A stretch of DNA of 64,000 bases from Costus lasius (lineage: Eukaryota; Streptophyta; Magnoliopsida; Zingiberales; Costaceae). Shown here piece after piece: positions 9,771 to 22,500 of this stretch. A program made the position numbers and the translations under genes. The stretch's first letter is position 1. Each line of letters opens with the position of its first letter. The notes under the pieces were generated by a model, which saw nothing but the letters and a program-made list of their open reading frames with translations, searched no databases and was not told the DNA's origin. Location of the stretch: contig CM050448.1 of assembly GCA_027563935.2 (NCBI GenBank), forward strand, positions 126,271,190-126,335,189. The letters run 5' to 3'.

Positions 9771-10682
9771 ACTATAAAAAAATCATAAGAGATAAATTGC
9801 ACTCGTCATGTTTAATTTGCAACGTGGATGAGACCAAGGAACAACAGATTAATTGAAGAGCCAATCAACCAAAGTTGTTTGGTGAACAATTTAGAGAACT
9901 GAATGCCCCCATCTTTGTTGATTGTTTGGAGAGTTTTTATTTATTGTATGATAATATCGTTTACATCATTCCTAGCATCACTACTGGTTATAATATAAAC
10001 TTAAAGAGAATCTGAATGCAGATTTTATGTTCTGCTACGTTTGTGCATGCAAGATGCTCTCATGCTTGTTTCTAACTAGATCTTTAAGTGCAACAATCCT
10101 GCTTGAATGTGTTACTAAAAAATACCATGGGACACTCTTTAAGTATTAAAACACTACATGAATTATGATCGCAAACTTTTATCATACTCTTAGACATTTG
10201 AATTGACTATAGTTCCGCTTCAACATGAATACATCCTAAAAATATTATCTATCCAATATTTCCTCAATTTATTGTCCGTAAGTTGTATCTGTATACCAGT
10301 CTTTAAATAATTCGCTCATGCCTTTCATGTTATTCTTTCAATTGTGGTAGATGTGCCTTCCTGATAATCTTAACTAACTTCTCGTCTTTTCAGCACAAAT
10401 TCCCTAGAATTGGTAAAAATTGTTCAAAATCAAGTAGTTTATTGTTTTATTTATTAAATGTATAGGAAAAAAAAGGTAAAACAACAGGGAATAGGCTAAG
10501 AATTGTAGGAATCACAATATCACATGAGGCATCTATGCAAAGAAGAAATAGTGAAGAATTGGGAAAAATGAACTTGTGACTGTCTACAAAAAGGAGATAT
10601 CATTACGATTATGTTTTGTCAAGATAAATTTCAAAGTTTCCTAAGTTGTTGAATGCCGTAGATCATGACAACAGTCCTGTTC
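9771..10682. other. intergenic or 3' flank of the small minus-strand gene
   Basis: No ORF or exon that I can support. If the donor-like CAAGGTGAAT near 10705 is used on the minus strand, further exons of the small gene could lie here, but I could not identify one. Confidence 0.3.
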
Positions 10683-10971
10683 TTAGTTTAGGTGTCCATG
10701 CGATTCACCTTGAGTTGGCAGACTTGGACTGTATATGACCTCGGGTAGCGGTTTAGTACGAATGCTGGCCTCGGGAGAGACTTTTAGATCCTGGTTGCAT
10801 GTATATACAGATGATTAATCAATAGATATGCTCTCGTAAACATCACAGAATAAGGAAAATAAAAACTTTAAATGCAGGTACCTTGACATGCTCCTCACGA
10901 GTTTGTAAGCCGGGGAGGAAGGAGGCAAACGCTTTGAAGAAGCTGATGAAGCGGCCCAAGGGAGTCGCCAT
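10683..10971 (-). CDS. candidate two-exon gene for a 65-residue protein of unknown function
   Basis: Exon 1 (10971-10882) starts with ATG in good context (TTTCCCGGCC before it) and encodes 30 residues beginning MATPLGRFISFFKAF and ending REEHVK, followed by donor AAG|GTACCT. Exon 2 (10790-10683) follows an acceptor CAACCAG| and encodes 35 residues starting DLKVSPEASIRTKPLPEV and ending at TAA; the intron is phase 0. The protein has an amphipathic or hydrophobic aromatic N-terminus and a proline-rich tail; I see no known domain. A second possible donor inside exon 2 could extend the gene. A TATA box (CTATAAAT, minus strand, 12517-12510) lies upstream beyond a Mutator-like insertion, with about 140 bases of leader if the insertion is removed. 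The match of promoter, leader, ATG and splice sites supports a gene, but without homology it remains a candidate. A non-coding transcript is the alternative. Confidence 0.4.
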
Positions 10972-11113
10972 GGCCGGGAAATCCAAGGAACACAAGGGAA
11001 GGCTGAGACGTACCGAGTTGACGGCGAGAACAGATGCGGAAAACGGCCGGTGAAGCACTGAAGCTGGAAGCGGCAGTACAACGGGAATCGATCGACTCGC
11101 GGCGGACTGTGAG

Positions 11114-12477
11114 GGATAAAACTTGTAAGCGGTATACCCGCTCAACTCGCTTCAGCGGTCTCTTTCACAGGTAAGGTAGAACTTTTCCGCATGAGAAAAA
11201 AGTTAAAAGTCTCTCACAATATCTGTGGAAAAGTTAAAGGAGGTTCTACGTTCCCTGTAAGAGGTCTCTCACGATAAGGTAGAACTTTCCACATAAGGAA
11301 AAAGTTCTACCTGAGGCCGCTTATGGCCCCGTTTGGATGCCGCGTTTGGGCGGCTTCCACGTTTGCGGGCAGCCAAAAGTTGGAAGTGGAGGCATTTGGG
11401 ACGCACCAAGCTGAGAAGCTGCACTGTTGACAGAAAGCCGCCCGGTAGGAGCTTTCCCGAAATGCGGAAGCGGCTTTTTCTACACAGTGTTCGCCGCTTC
11501 GCTCGTACGCGTCTCGCCCGTCGTCGCCTCCAGCCATCGCTGCCTCTGCCCGTCGTCGTCTCAGCCGTCGCCGTCTCCGCCCGTCGCTTGTACGCGTCTC
11601 GCCGTCTCCGCCCGTCACTCGTACGTGTCTCGCCGTCTCCGCCTGTCGCTGCACCTTACCGTCGCCCGTCGCCAAGCCGTCGGCAAGGCGCCGAACACAG
11701 CGGGGAGAGATCCCAAATCCCTTCTCGCGTGGAGACGACGAAGGGATTTGGGATTTTTAATTTATATATTTTTAAATTTTTTTATTAAATATTAATAAAT
11801 ACCAAATTTTAAAATTAAAATAATAAAAAAATAAAAAGAATAATAAATATGAATTTTTAAATTTTATATATCATCTATGTATAGTTTGCACTTAGGGAAT
11901 TTTTTTAAAAAAATTAAAAATTCTTAAAAAAATTAAATTTATATTTGTATGATTCTTTTTAAAATTTTAAAAAAATAAAAAATTAGGGAATTCTTAAAAA
12001 AATTATCTATTTTAAGTTTAAATTCTAGTTAAAAAAATATTTAGTGTTGTGTTAAAAAAACTTTAGTGTTGTGTTGTGGTACGGTTAGACATATAGATAA
12101 TTATTGTAAAAAAAATTATTTAAGATTAGTCATCTAAATTTCATATATATACATATATAAATATAAATATAATAATTTTAAAAAATATTTATTATTGTAT
12201 TAAATAGTTGTGTAAAGTGACAACAGGTGTCTTAACAAATTAAATTTATTGTTGTGTAAAGTAATTTTAAATTTTAAGAATAAATTAAAAAAAAATTTAA
12301 TAGAACTGAACAGCACAGCACAGCTGCTCACAGTTACTTATCAGACCAGCTAATACATCCAAACAACCTCAGCTTTTCAGACCAACTCTATTCAGACCAG
12401 CCACCAGCCAGAAGCTCCAGCCACTCCAAACTGGCCCTATCTCAGTTGAGCGGGTATACCGCTTACAAGTTTTATCC
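11114..12477. mobile_element. Mutator-like element (non-autonomous MULE), 1364 bp
   Basis: Perfect 34-bp terminal inverted repeats at 11114-11147 and 12444-12477 begin GGATAAAACTTGTAAGCGG. GACTGTGAG stands directly outside both ends (11105-11113 and 12478-12486), a 9-bp target duplication typical of MULEs. No MURA-type transposase is present. 11150-11325 holds repeated and partly palindromic AGGTAGAACTTT phrases. 11326-12437 is a second, nested element. Perfect TIR identity suggests a fairly recent insertion. It lies in the 5' leader of the small minus-strand gene, about 25 bases downstream of its TATA box. Confidence 0.9.
11326..12437. mobile_element. nested 1.1-kb MITE-like element with GC-rich core
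   Basis: The left end GGCCCCGTTTGG and the complement of the right end CCAAACTGGCCC match at 10 of 12 positions, and TAT flanks both sides (11323-11325, 12438-12440), suggesting a 3-bp target duplication. About 11430-11745 is strikingly GC-rich with repeated CTCGTACG and CGTCTCGCCGTC phrases, while 11750-12300 is AT-rich. The GC-rich part has overlapping ORFs in both directions, built of Arg/Ser/Pro/Val codons, and looks like a local tandem expansion or a captured gene fragment rather than a working gene. Confidence 0.65.
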
Positions 12478-12509
12478 GACTGTGAGGGCTCGAATCGATC
12501 TTCGCCTCA

Positions 12510-12517
12510 ATTTATAG
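12510..12517 (-). promoter_or_regulatory. TATA box of the small minus-strand gene
   Basis: Minus strand reads GGGCTATAAATTGAGG. The usual TATA to start-site distance of about 30 bases puts transcription start in or next to the 9-bp target duplication of the MULE. TGGGCC-type site II motifs occur further upstream near 12931-12938 (GGCCCA on the plus strand). Confidence 0.5.
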
Positions 12518-12639
12518 CCCGCAAGACGTCTGGATTCGGATTTGGCATCAACAGGGAAACGATTCGGGATGGAAGGCGAAGATTCGGATAAGACAGACAG
12601 AATCGGAGTCCGACTCAGAACCGGCGGCTTCTAAATATA

Positions 12640-14070
12640 AGTTAGATATCGTATTATTATTACCATAAATCTTGGAGGATTGAGAACGTATCTTACTGGT
12701 CGACGCAGCCTCTGTCGAGCATATCCTGGGCGAATCGGCAGCAACAAAACTTACCTTACCGGTCGACGCAGTCTTGCCGGCTTTCGAGCCTATCTGATTT
12801 TTGCGACTTGCGAGTGACGAGGTCGGCTTACCGAGCGATCAGTTGGTAGTCGGGTCGGGCCAAATTAAAGATCCGCGCAGCATAACCCATGTTCGTATTA
12901 GAAAGATACTTGTGATTTAAGCTGGAGGGCCAAAGGCCCACAGCAGCGGGAGCCCGATGTGGGCAGCATTATGTGACATCAATTTTTAATTTTTGATTGT
13001 CTTTTTCAATAGTATTATAATATACCAATATTCTTTTCTACAATAATAATATTATTTTTGAAGACATAAAGTTGTATCTTTGGTTTGATGGCTTAATATC
13101 GAAAATTCTTAGATGCAACACCAACATCATGATGTAGAAATGATTAATATTCATAATCTTAGTTATCAATGTCAACAACTGAGAGGAACACTCTCGAATG
13201 GAGGATATGACAATTTGAAAGCTTTTGCATGGCAGTGCAACGACTGCAACATCAAGAACTCTGCTCTTGATCAACTACGTATCGACACTGAAGCAGAATG
13301 AGAGATAATTTAGGCCCAGGTTAGCAGCATGTTTCTGTAGTAATCACATGGTTCTCAATTATACATTATTACAGTTTTTATGTACATCCATTCTTCAAAT
13401 AGGTAGATGAAATTAATGTCTAATGCGCCAGTCATGCAGGTGGCACATTGCCAATGCCACAAAATAGCCACTGAATTTGGATATAAGAAGAGCTGCAGAT
13501 ATACTTGTTCTGAAGTAAAAGGTTTCGGATAAGTGTGGGAGAGTCTATGCAAAAAGGTATTCATCAATCAGTTGGTAATCCACTGGCTCATAGAAATGCT
13601 CGACGTTCAATTAGAACCGTCGTACCAATTACGTTGGACTTCAGTCATAGGTGCTGTGGAATCGAAGTACTGATATATCTATGTGCCACTGAAGCTCACA
13701 TTCTCAAAGCAACCAATCTTCTCAACTGTGCAGAGCTGCAAATCCTCAGGAATCCCCTCACTCTCGATGCTGAACTCACATGTGAGAGGAAAGCAGTCTT
13801 TGTTGTATGAACTCTCATCGCTCTCAAGAATCCGAAAGTGGTTAATTGAACTGAACTGAATCGGTCAAATTTTTTACTCATTAATTGATTATCAATTCGA
13901 TTATGATTCGGAACTTGGCCAAACTGCAGTTAACCGAACCGAATCATTATATAATAATTATTTATATATAAAAATAAATATTTTATATAAAAATCAAAAC
14001 GGTTAATTAACAAAAACCAACAACCAAAAATATTTATATTTGTTTATCTTAAAATAATTTTATAAGTTTA

Positions 14071-14100
<30 letters not shown>
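12640..14100. other. intergenic stretch with short unassigned ORFs
   Basis: 12680-12790 has an imperfect repeat containing CGGTCGACGCAG / TGGTCGACGCAG. ORFs of 62-91 codons at 13113-13301 and 13535-13810 have no domain I recognise and no convincing splice context. 14075-14101 is a (TA)n run. Confidence 0.4.
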
Positions 14101-14101
<1 letters not shown>

Positions 14102-14159
14102 AAGAATATGATTAACAGTGGTTTTTGATTAATCGTATCGAAAAATCAGTTAACCAAAA

Positions 14160-15225
14160 ATTGCTTGTACCAAAGTCTATGCAGGCGGCTCCGACTACAA
14201 AGCGGTCCCTTTGGTTGACCGCTCAATGGGGAAGAAGATGCATCGCCTGCCATGAGTTGGTCATGAGGTGGCACGCGGGTCCAGGCGTGCATTTGTACAG
14301 TGTGTGGACAACATCGGCAATAAGCTGCAAATTGAGCAAACAGAGTAGCAACCGGGCTTGCTGTGTGCAAAAGCTGTGGGGCTTGTTGGTGCTTTGCTCT
14401 GAAAATGCAACTTTAATTTTTTAAAAAATTCATAAAATTTTTCTTGTTGTGTATTATATTAAAAAGAAAATCTGCTTAGTGACAAATATTCTATATGATT
14501 AGTATAATTTTTATATATGTTTAGTAAATATTTAATTTTTCATATTTATTATTAGAATATTATTATATTTTTAGACATAATTAATTAAAAGTAAATGTAT
14601 AATTTTTTATATTTTATTCATAATTTTTATATATGTTTAGCAGATATTTAATTATGAATTATAAATGTCACACTACTAGATAATAATAAATTAATAATTA
14701 AAATTTTATATCTTAAAAAATTGATATATATACCCAAGGCCAAGATCATAACACAAGAACTTGCAACATGATTAATTATAAATTCATCACTTTGGAAGGC
14801 AATAATATTCATATATCTACCCTAGATTTCATTCAAAAAATAGATTTTTTCCATCAAACAAAATTCATGTCATTACTCATTATCATCTCTTGTACCATTA
14901 TATAAGCCAAAATTTTTGCTTAATCTCATCTTACAAGCAAAAAATAACTTTATACAATACTCATTAATTTACACATAATAAAAAAATAAAACTTTAACCC
15001 AATAATTTTCTTTTATCTCCCACAAACAGCCAACATGTAAAGAAAGATTACAGCATAATGAAAAATGCCAGCAAGTAATCAAGAATCCAATGATACCAAA
15101 GCATGAATTAGACAATTATCAATCCAAAGGAAGTTATAAGTTTTTCATAAAACAAATCTGTTGAAGGCTTGAAGCTTTATTTTCTCAAAATGGATCTATA
15201 AATAAAATCAAAATAGTAAGATACA
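14160..15225. repeat. dispersed repeat, copy C (uninterrupted core)
   Basis: 14160-14365 matches the GC-richer core of copies A and B and passes through both MITE target positions region without an insertion, serving as an empty-site reference for the MITE in copy A (GCAAACAGAGTAGC). 14440-15220 matches the right part of copy B, with an extra AT-rich duplication at about 14590-14650. Confidence 0.8.
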
Positions 15226-15689
15226 TAATAAGTTACCCCTTACAATCTTCATGAAGGGAGGTGAATCTATATATTATCTTGTGTGCAACTATTTTATTAA
15301 ATAAAAAATAATTATCTTTAAATTAAATAGCATAATAAAAGTTATTATTATCCCTTCCTAATATAAAAACATAATTAAAATATATTTTTATAGTTTCGCA
15401 AGTTATGTTTTTTTTTATGAAAAACTGAGAATAAAAAATAATTGAATCTGGATAAAAAATATTACTAGATTCAATATGTTTTTTATTTTTTATTTTTTTA
15501 CTTTTTCATCTAAGAAAAACACTGTGTAAATATCAAAGAGTCCTCAAATTCATCTTCACAGTTAATTATGGATTTTAATGTTTGGGACCTCAACTGATGG
15601 TCGGCAAAAGATAGCCTTATCAAATCTTTCCTAATCGCCACTCTTTTAACATTATTTTCTTCCATTTTTTGACGAAAACAAAAATCATA

Positions 15690-16534
15690 GATCCAATAAA
15701 AGACAAGACATGCAAACTCTGTTACACGCTCACTTAACCATCCGCGTTACGCTACAGCTGGCACCATAGAAAACCCGACACCTGCTTCGCGGCCTGACTG
15801 TTATCTTATCGATGTTTTGCATTCTGAACGACATGCCAAATCACCGCCCTCTCATCGAACCATCCACGTAACATGCCCTTTAAGATCCGTGCCATTTTGA
15901 TCCGGATCCCGTGTCTCTTTCTCGGGAAGAATATCCGAGTCCAACCATACGATGAACGAAACGCCGCCTCGGCTCAAGGAATTTGTCGTCACGTCCTTTG
16001 TCCGATTGTTCATCAATCTGCCCGTATATGCATGTTATTGCGGAGCTAAACTTGGGGCGATCCTGAATCCTGAAACTTTAAAGCTGGATAAAATAGCGTG
16101 ATTACAGGGTGGGTGGTCTGGATAGGCTCGACGCCGCGGGGAGATCCAAGCTCGCCGCCCTTCCCCTTCGTTCCCTCGCCTCCATATGGAATCCGACGTC
16201 TCCATCTTTCCACTCCAGTATTCCACATTCTTCTTTTCCCTTGTCCAGATTTCCCTCCCGGTTTATTGATCTTCGTTTCCTTTTTCCCGATCGGAGCGAT
16301 CGATTTCTTGATTTCCTTCCTCTCCTACGGAAACAAATTCCTTCTTCTTGAGTCTTTGATTCTGGGGGGATCCAGTTCGAGTCCGGGGCGGCGAATTGAA
16401 CGCTTGCTCTGGTCGCTCTAGTCATTTCTTTACGTTTTGGGTGCGTTGCAACTTGAAGATTGGCAAAAGGGGGCAATTAGTTGGGCTTTTGGAGATAGAT
16501 AGGCTTCAATTGCCTTGTGGGTGGTGGGTTTAAG
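15690..16534 (+). promoter_or_regulatory. promoter and 5' leader region of the RMR gene
   Basis: GC content rises sharply from about 15720 and pyrimidine-rich leader-like sequence runs from about 16130 to the ATG at 16535. No clear TATA box is visible. ORFs on both strands between 16035 and 16476 are incidental to this GC-rich leader. Confidence 0.45.
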
Positions 16535-19500
16535 ATGGTTTTGTCAAAGCTTGTAATTGTTTTTCTGCTTCTCTGTCTGCTGGCTGCCCTTGCAGTGGGT
16601 AATGTCGTGCTGATCGGTAGAAACGTATCCTTATCGTTCCCAGATCTCGAGGCCAACTTTGGTGAGTCCTTGGATTCTTTTTCGTGTTTCTTGACTTTTT
16701 ATACTGCATATGACAGTTGTATCTGGACAAATCTGTGGAGTTCTAACTTGCGAGTGAATTTTAAACATGAAATCAAGTAAAACAGAACACAAATGCAAAA
16801 GGTGCACTCTGGTGCTACCCTTGCTATTTTTTTTATTGTGTACGATTAAAGCAGATTGTTCATCTCATCCAATTTTATGAATATTGACTAATCATATTAT
16901 TATCTGTGTTTTAAGAATTTCTCTAGGTAATCATTTCTTTTCTTTATCTTAAAAGAACTGAACCAAAAACTTGTTCACCAATATCTGTTTTTTCAAAACT
17001 TAATTAGTTACCCCATGGCAATGTATCGTGCTAAACGGCAATATTACTTTTGTGTATCCAACTATCTGTCTACTAGGATATTACACTTTGAGTTGCCATG
17101 TTTTTGAAGACTATGCTGCCTGATGAATGAAAAAGCACCAAATTGCATACATTGAGGTTAATAGCTGGTGAACCATAGAAAACCAAAGTCAATGCATGTT
17201 TCCAATTAGGTATCAGTAGTCTTCAAGAGCCTTATAAAGTTTAGACTTTGAAAAAATAGATGGTACAAGAGCACGATGTTTAATCTCAGTCCATCGATCT
17301 GGTGTCAGGCTAGTACCTATCATCATACTTGTACTATAGTCGATCACATCTCATAATGGTACATATTAGGTGTGCTAACATATAACAATTCGTACCAACC
17401 ATATCTAGGATGGGCCTATACTAGGTGTACCATCTGGTATGGATCTGTACTTAAAACCATGCAGACAAGTACTCTGCTACTACACACATTTAGTAATCTA
17501 TACTTAAATTAGATAGCTAGGATTGAACACTATCTCAAATATGAGAAATCTCATTTTAGCACCTTTTTAACAATGGAATGCTTCATGAATTCCTTTTGTT
17601 TCTTTTGATTTCATTGAAGACTTCATAATTTCTTTTTATATCTTGGCCTCAACATGAGCCATGATTTCTGAGACAAGTATTGCTCGAGATGGAATGAATC
17701 CTCAATATGCTAATTTCTCAACAATAGGGGCACGCTCTGTCCTTCTCAATCATATCCAAGATCTCTCTCACTTAAAGGTCTCTTTCCTGAATAAACTAGA
17801 GACAAGTGATGGGGAGAGTAGCCTAGCGTTTTACTGTTTCTCTTTCATGAATATTAAAGGGTAAGGAGGGGAAGGATATATTCCTTGAGTTTTCGTAGCA
17901 TTGCTTCCACCAATTTATCATTTCTAAATGCCGCTTCTTTTATGCTTTCCACCTAATGAAACAGTGAAAGGGAAAGAACTGAATTTTTTTTTCTTGGTTT
18001 TATCGCTCTAAAGTAAAGGAGTCATACTTAACCTCTCCCTCAATTTTGATTCCTCCCTGCAACCTCCCCCTAAATTTCTATTTCCCTGTGAAAACACTAA
18101 CACATATCAAGGGTTGTTTCTGTATAAAACATGGTGATCAATGATGTATGTTGCCCTCATATACCCGTTGTTGCATACTACGAAAAGACGGATCTGAGAT
18201 TCTTGAATCGTTTCATCATTGTATAATACTTCACAGTTACGTTGTTCTATTATTTAGAATTTTACAGATTACAACCTGCCTAGTTTGGTGGTTAAGGATC
18301 TGATTAGTTGTAAAACAAACTGTGTTTGAAGGAGATTATGCATGATGCCATAGCTATACATACTTGGATTTGGCCCGCATGGATTGATAAAATAATAGCT
18401 CTAAACTCTATTAACGTATTCATGCCTGGATCTCCAACATACATCAACTTGCAGAGATTATTTTTGTTCATTCATTGCATTGCAGTTATATACCCCATCC
18501 TTATCACAAGTAAAACAGAGACCGGTGAAGCCTAATGACCTTTTCTGTGGCACGCTCATTGATAATAGCTTTTGTTTGTTGTTAATTAATGCTTTATGTT
18601 GATTTTGTTATCCTGTTAGCTAGTCAAAATCACTTAACTTTCAATGTCTGAGTGTGTTGGATTTTGAAGATTGTACACAACTTCCTTATATCACATACCC
18701 TTCTTTTTGTTCTATTGTAACTTAGTTTACTTTTGTCCAGCACGACCAATAAAGAGATCAGGTGAATGTGGGGTATTATATGTTGCAGAACCTATCGATG
18801 CATGTTCTAAATTAACAAATAGTGTTTCGCAAGGTTTAGATTCTCCATTTGTATTGATTATAAGAGGAGGATGCACTTTTGATGCTAAAGTCAGAAGCGC
18901 ACAAAATGCTGGGTTCAAAGCTGCAATTATATATGACAACGAGGATAGTGGAGCCCTGATTTCAAGTATGTTCCTTCAATCTCATTGTTATTGCTCCAGT
19001 AACTCAGAGAATGATATTTCAAATAATTAGTTCCGTTTCACCATTTTTTGAAAGTATAAAACTTGAATTAAAATAGTCTTTTGGCCTGAAGTTTTTGATA
19101 GATGTTATGTTCTGATGTAGAAAGTAGTCATCTATAAGCCATTTTCCTAGCATTGCACCTCAACAACTCTGAGATAATGAATTTGCCAACTTATGAATGG
19201 AGCTTCTTTTAAATAATTCCTAGTGGGAATTGTATCTGGAGCGGTTCTCTAGATTTCCTCTAACACATGTACATTATCTAATTGTAGATCTTCTGTTGTC
19301 GATATGCCTACATAATTTGCATTAGTGTATGATTCAATCTTTAGATGTCCATTTTTTTATAAGATTCTTTTTCATGGAGCTCTTTTTAGATAATAAGTAT
19401 TTTGATGACTGCTTCTTAGACTTTGCTTAGATTCTATATAAGTTGACTTACAACACCCACCACATAGGAAATATCTAGCCTGATGATTGTTAAATAAATA

Positions 19501-22500
19501 AGTTTTCCTACAAGCCTTCGGTATTGAGTTCAATCTACTCTTTCAAACTTATCATCACTGTATAATTTTTATCCATGTGAGGAAGGGACCTCAGCTAGTT
19601 TACACCCTAATAATCTAGTCTTTTGTAGTAGAATAATCCAAGGTTATAAAAACCCGTACTGCTAGTTTGTAGCGGTCCAGCAAGGATTTGTACCCTTGGG
19701 CTAATTTTATCATTGCCTGGTCCAAGAACTTGAACATAGTATGTGGAGCCAAAAATATGAGGTTTTACTACAAAGATTGAACTGATAGGATCCGACATTT
19801 ATAATGGACTAACCTTGTGATGTAGTGGACAACATATGGTTGATAGATTTGTAGCAGTAAGAACAACATCCCCCCAAGTAAAATTTTGGGCATTCATGTG
19901 GGACATCATAATTCACGAGATATTTAGGAATGCCTATTTTTTTGTTTTGCAACACCATTTTGCTAAGATGTGTTAGAATAGGTACTTTGATGTATTAGAC
20001 AATATACAATATGTTTGACAAAATGTAGCAAGGGATGATTGCATTTATTTCATTAAATGTAATATCTTAATAGAAATACTAAACTGATTTTTTTTGTTTC
20101 ATTCTAAAATACTTCGAAGGTATCAAAAATACTTGCTGTAACTTTAAAAAGAATATCCATGTCATGTGAGAGAAATCATCAATAACAAAGTAATAAAACC
20201 TTCCTCTAAAAAGAATGAGACTAAGTCCTGTAATAAAATATACTATTGCAAAAGCATATTTACATCTATAATTTGTACTCAAAAAGGACATTTGATGATG
20301 TTTACGTAAGTAACAAGCATCATAAATAAAGGTAGGGTTATAGTTTAAGGATAAAAAAGTTTTACTAACACCGAGGTGGGGTGACTAAGATGATAATACC
20401 ATTGATATGCACTCGTGGTGGTAGAAATAGTTTGGCATACGCTATTGGAATGATCTTTCAAGGCCTAGTTACCCATCATTCTCGTGTCACTTACCAATCG
20501 TCTTTTTCATTTCTAGATCATGAAAAATGCAGCGGGTAAGAGAAAATGTTACTATAGAATGGAGTGACTTAGCTAAGTGTTGAAATGGAAAGTAGGTTCA
20601 TCGGGGAGCTCAGAACATATAAAACATTACGTTATATTATACCAACGGTGGTGACAACAGTTCCTGCACTATGAACTGGTCTAGTAGTCATTTTCTATAT
20701 TGATGAAGTACGAAAATCTTTAAATAGATTATGATCACATGTCGTGTGAGTAGATGCTCCCGAATCTTGAATCCAAGTAGAGGATGAAACTAGAGAAGAA
20801 ATACTGGCGTTAGCTAAAGTGGTGGTTATATGAGAGGATCCAAAATTAGTATAAGCTTTAAGTCATATTTCTTATTCTTCCATAGGCATGGTGGTGGTTG
20901 ATCCAAGTTTAGTAGTGGACTTATTTATTTGTATTGGGACAACCAAGATGAATCATATGTTCATTGACAATGAGTGCAGGGAGGAAATCCATATCCTCGA
21001 CCACTTGATTTGATATTCCATCCCTTTGACGTCATCCTTTTTTTGAAGCAAGTGCAGTTGCTTCAAAAGTACTAGATATATTCTCAGATACATTACATAA
21101 GTCTATTAAAGACATTTTCAAGATATGGCACTATAGTATCTACCATAAGATTATTTTGAATAGTAGCATATGGGTCATTGAGAATGGATAACAACTTTGC
21201 AACAAGAAAATCTTGACATTATTTTAATATATTTATGAGGTTTGCATTTGGAGGTTGGTAGACTTATAATCCATCCCATTTTGCTTACAATAAGGAGTAA
21301 TTATCTTGAAGCGATCTATCAGTAGATTGAAAATCCCTTATATATTGAATAAACTCTTATAACATTATTTTCAGGCAAGTCTTGTATAGAGAATCCTAAT
21401 TTTTTTTATAGATGAGAGAAATATAACAGTACTCTAAATATGAGGCTCTATGCTTTCGATGAGCCAAGTGACAACCCTATAATTGGCCATTTCCTTTTTT
21501 TTTAAAAAAAAAAACTCCATTTTTAGGTAATGGAGGTGAGTCAGGTGACATAATGTAGTGCACCAATGAAGCATTTAAAAGCTCTCACCCGCATAATATA
21601 ATTTTTCTGTTGAACTTGAGAGTTGTATCCACTACTTTAGTAGGTTTCATATCAAAATTAAGATGATCTACATTAGAAACCTTAAATTTGTTAAAGGAAA
21701 TAGTTGTATACTTGTGTCTCTTAAACAATATGATATACTAGTTGGATATTCCCTTGATGTCGTGAGATAAAAAAACCAATGATAAATTTTAGCAAAAGAC
21801 CCCTTGTGACAGTTTTTGGCAAAGGTAAAATGTCCTATAGATTTAAGCCCTGCAGTTAATTAAACAATGATAACAGAAGGATAGGTTTGTTGGGTTCAAC
21901 CTTCATAGGGGAGAGGTAATAAAATTGGTTGTTGAAGAATTTACCCATGGCCTTACTATGGTGGCATTAGAAGGACCAGTCCTAATGGGCCCTACTACCA
22001 AGAAATCTTGCTAGTAGATGGATTAGAGGTAATGAAATCGGTTGTTGAAGAATTTTCCCATGGCCTTACCACAGTGACATTAGAAGGACCAGCCCTAATG
22101 GGCCCTACTACCACGAAATCCATTGTGATTGGAGGGAGATGGAGCAAAACTCAAACACAAAGTGAGAATGGTGATGTCATTGGTCGAACTAAGAATTTGC
22201 CCTTATATGCTCGTGGTTGGCCCTGAAGAATCTGTCATGTAGGAATTTTCTCATTGAACCACCTGTGTGGCATAGAGTGCATTGAAGAACCATGCCTTAA
22301 AGAATTTACTCACATGGGAAGTGTACGTTGAAGAACCCACTCCTAAAGTGGCATGACAGCATAGGGAGGCAAGGAGAGGGGAGGTGTGTAACTGGTGGGA
22401 AGTTGACTAACCAATTGCCTTACGATAGACACATGTTGTGTAAGTGCAATATATAAACTCTCTTCAAATATCCAATCTAAGATCATTAACTAACCAATTA

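Noticed and set aside
16035..16476. ORFs on both strands upstream of the RMR start
   Set aside because: GC-rich promoter and leader sequence; no domain, and the RMR ATG with signal peptide explains the region.
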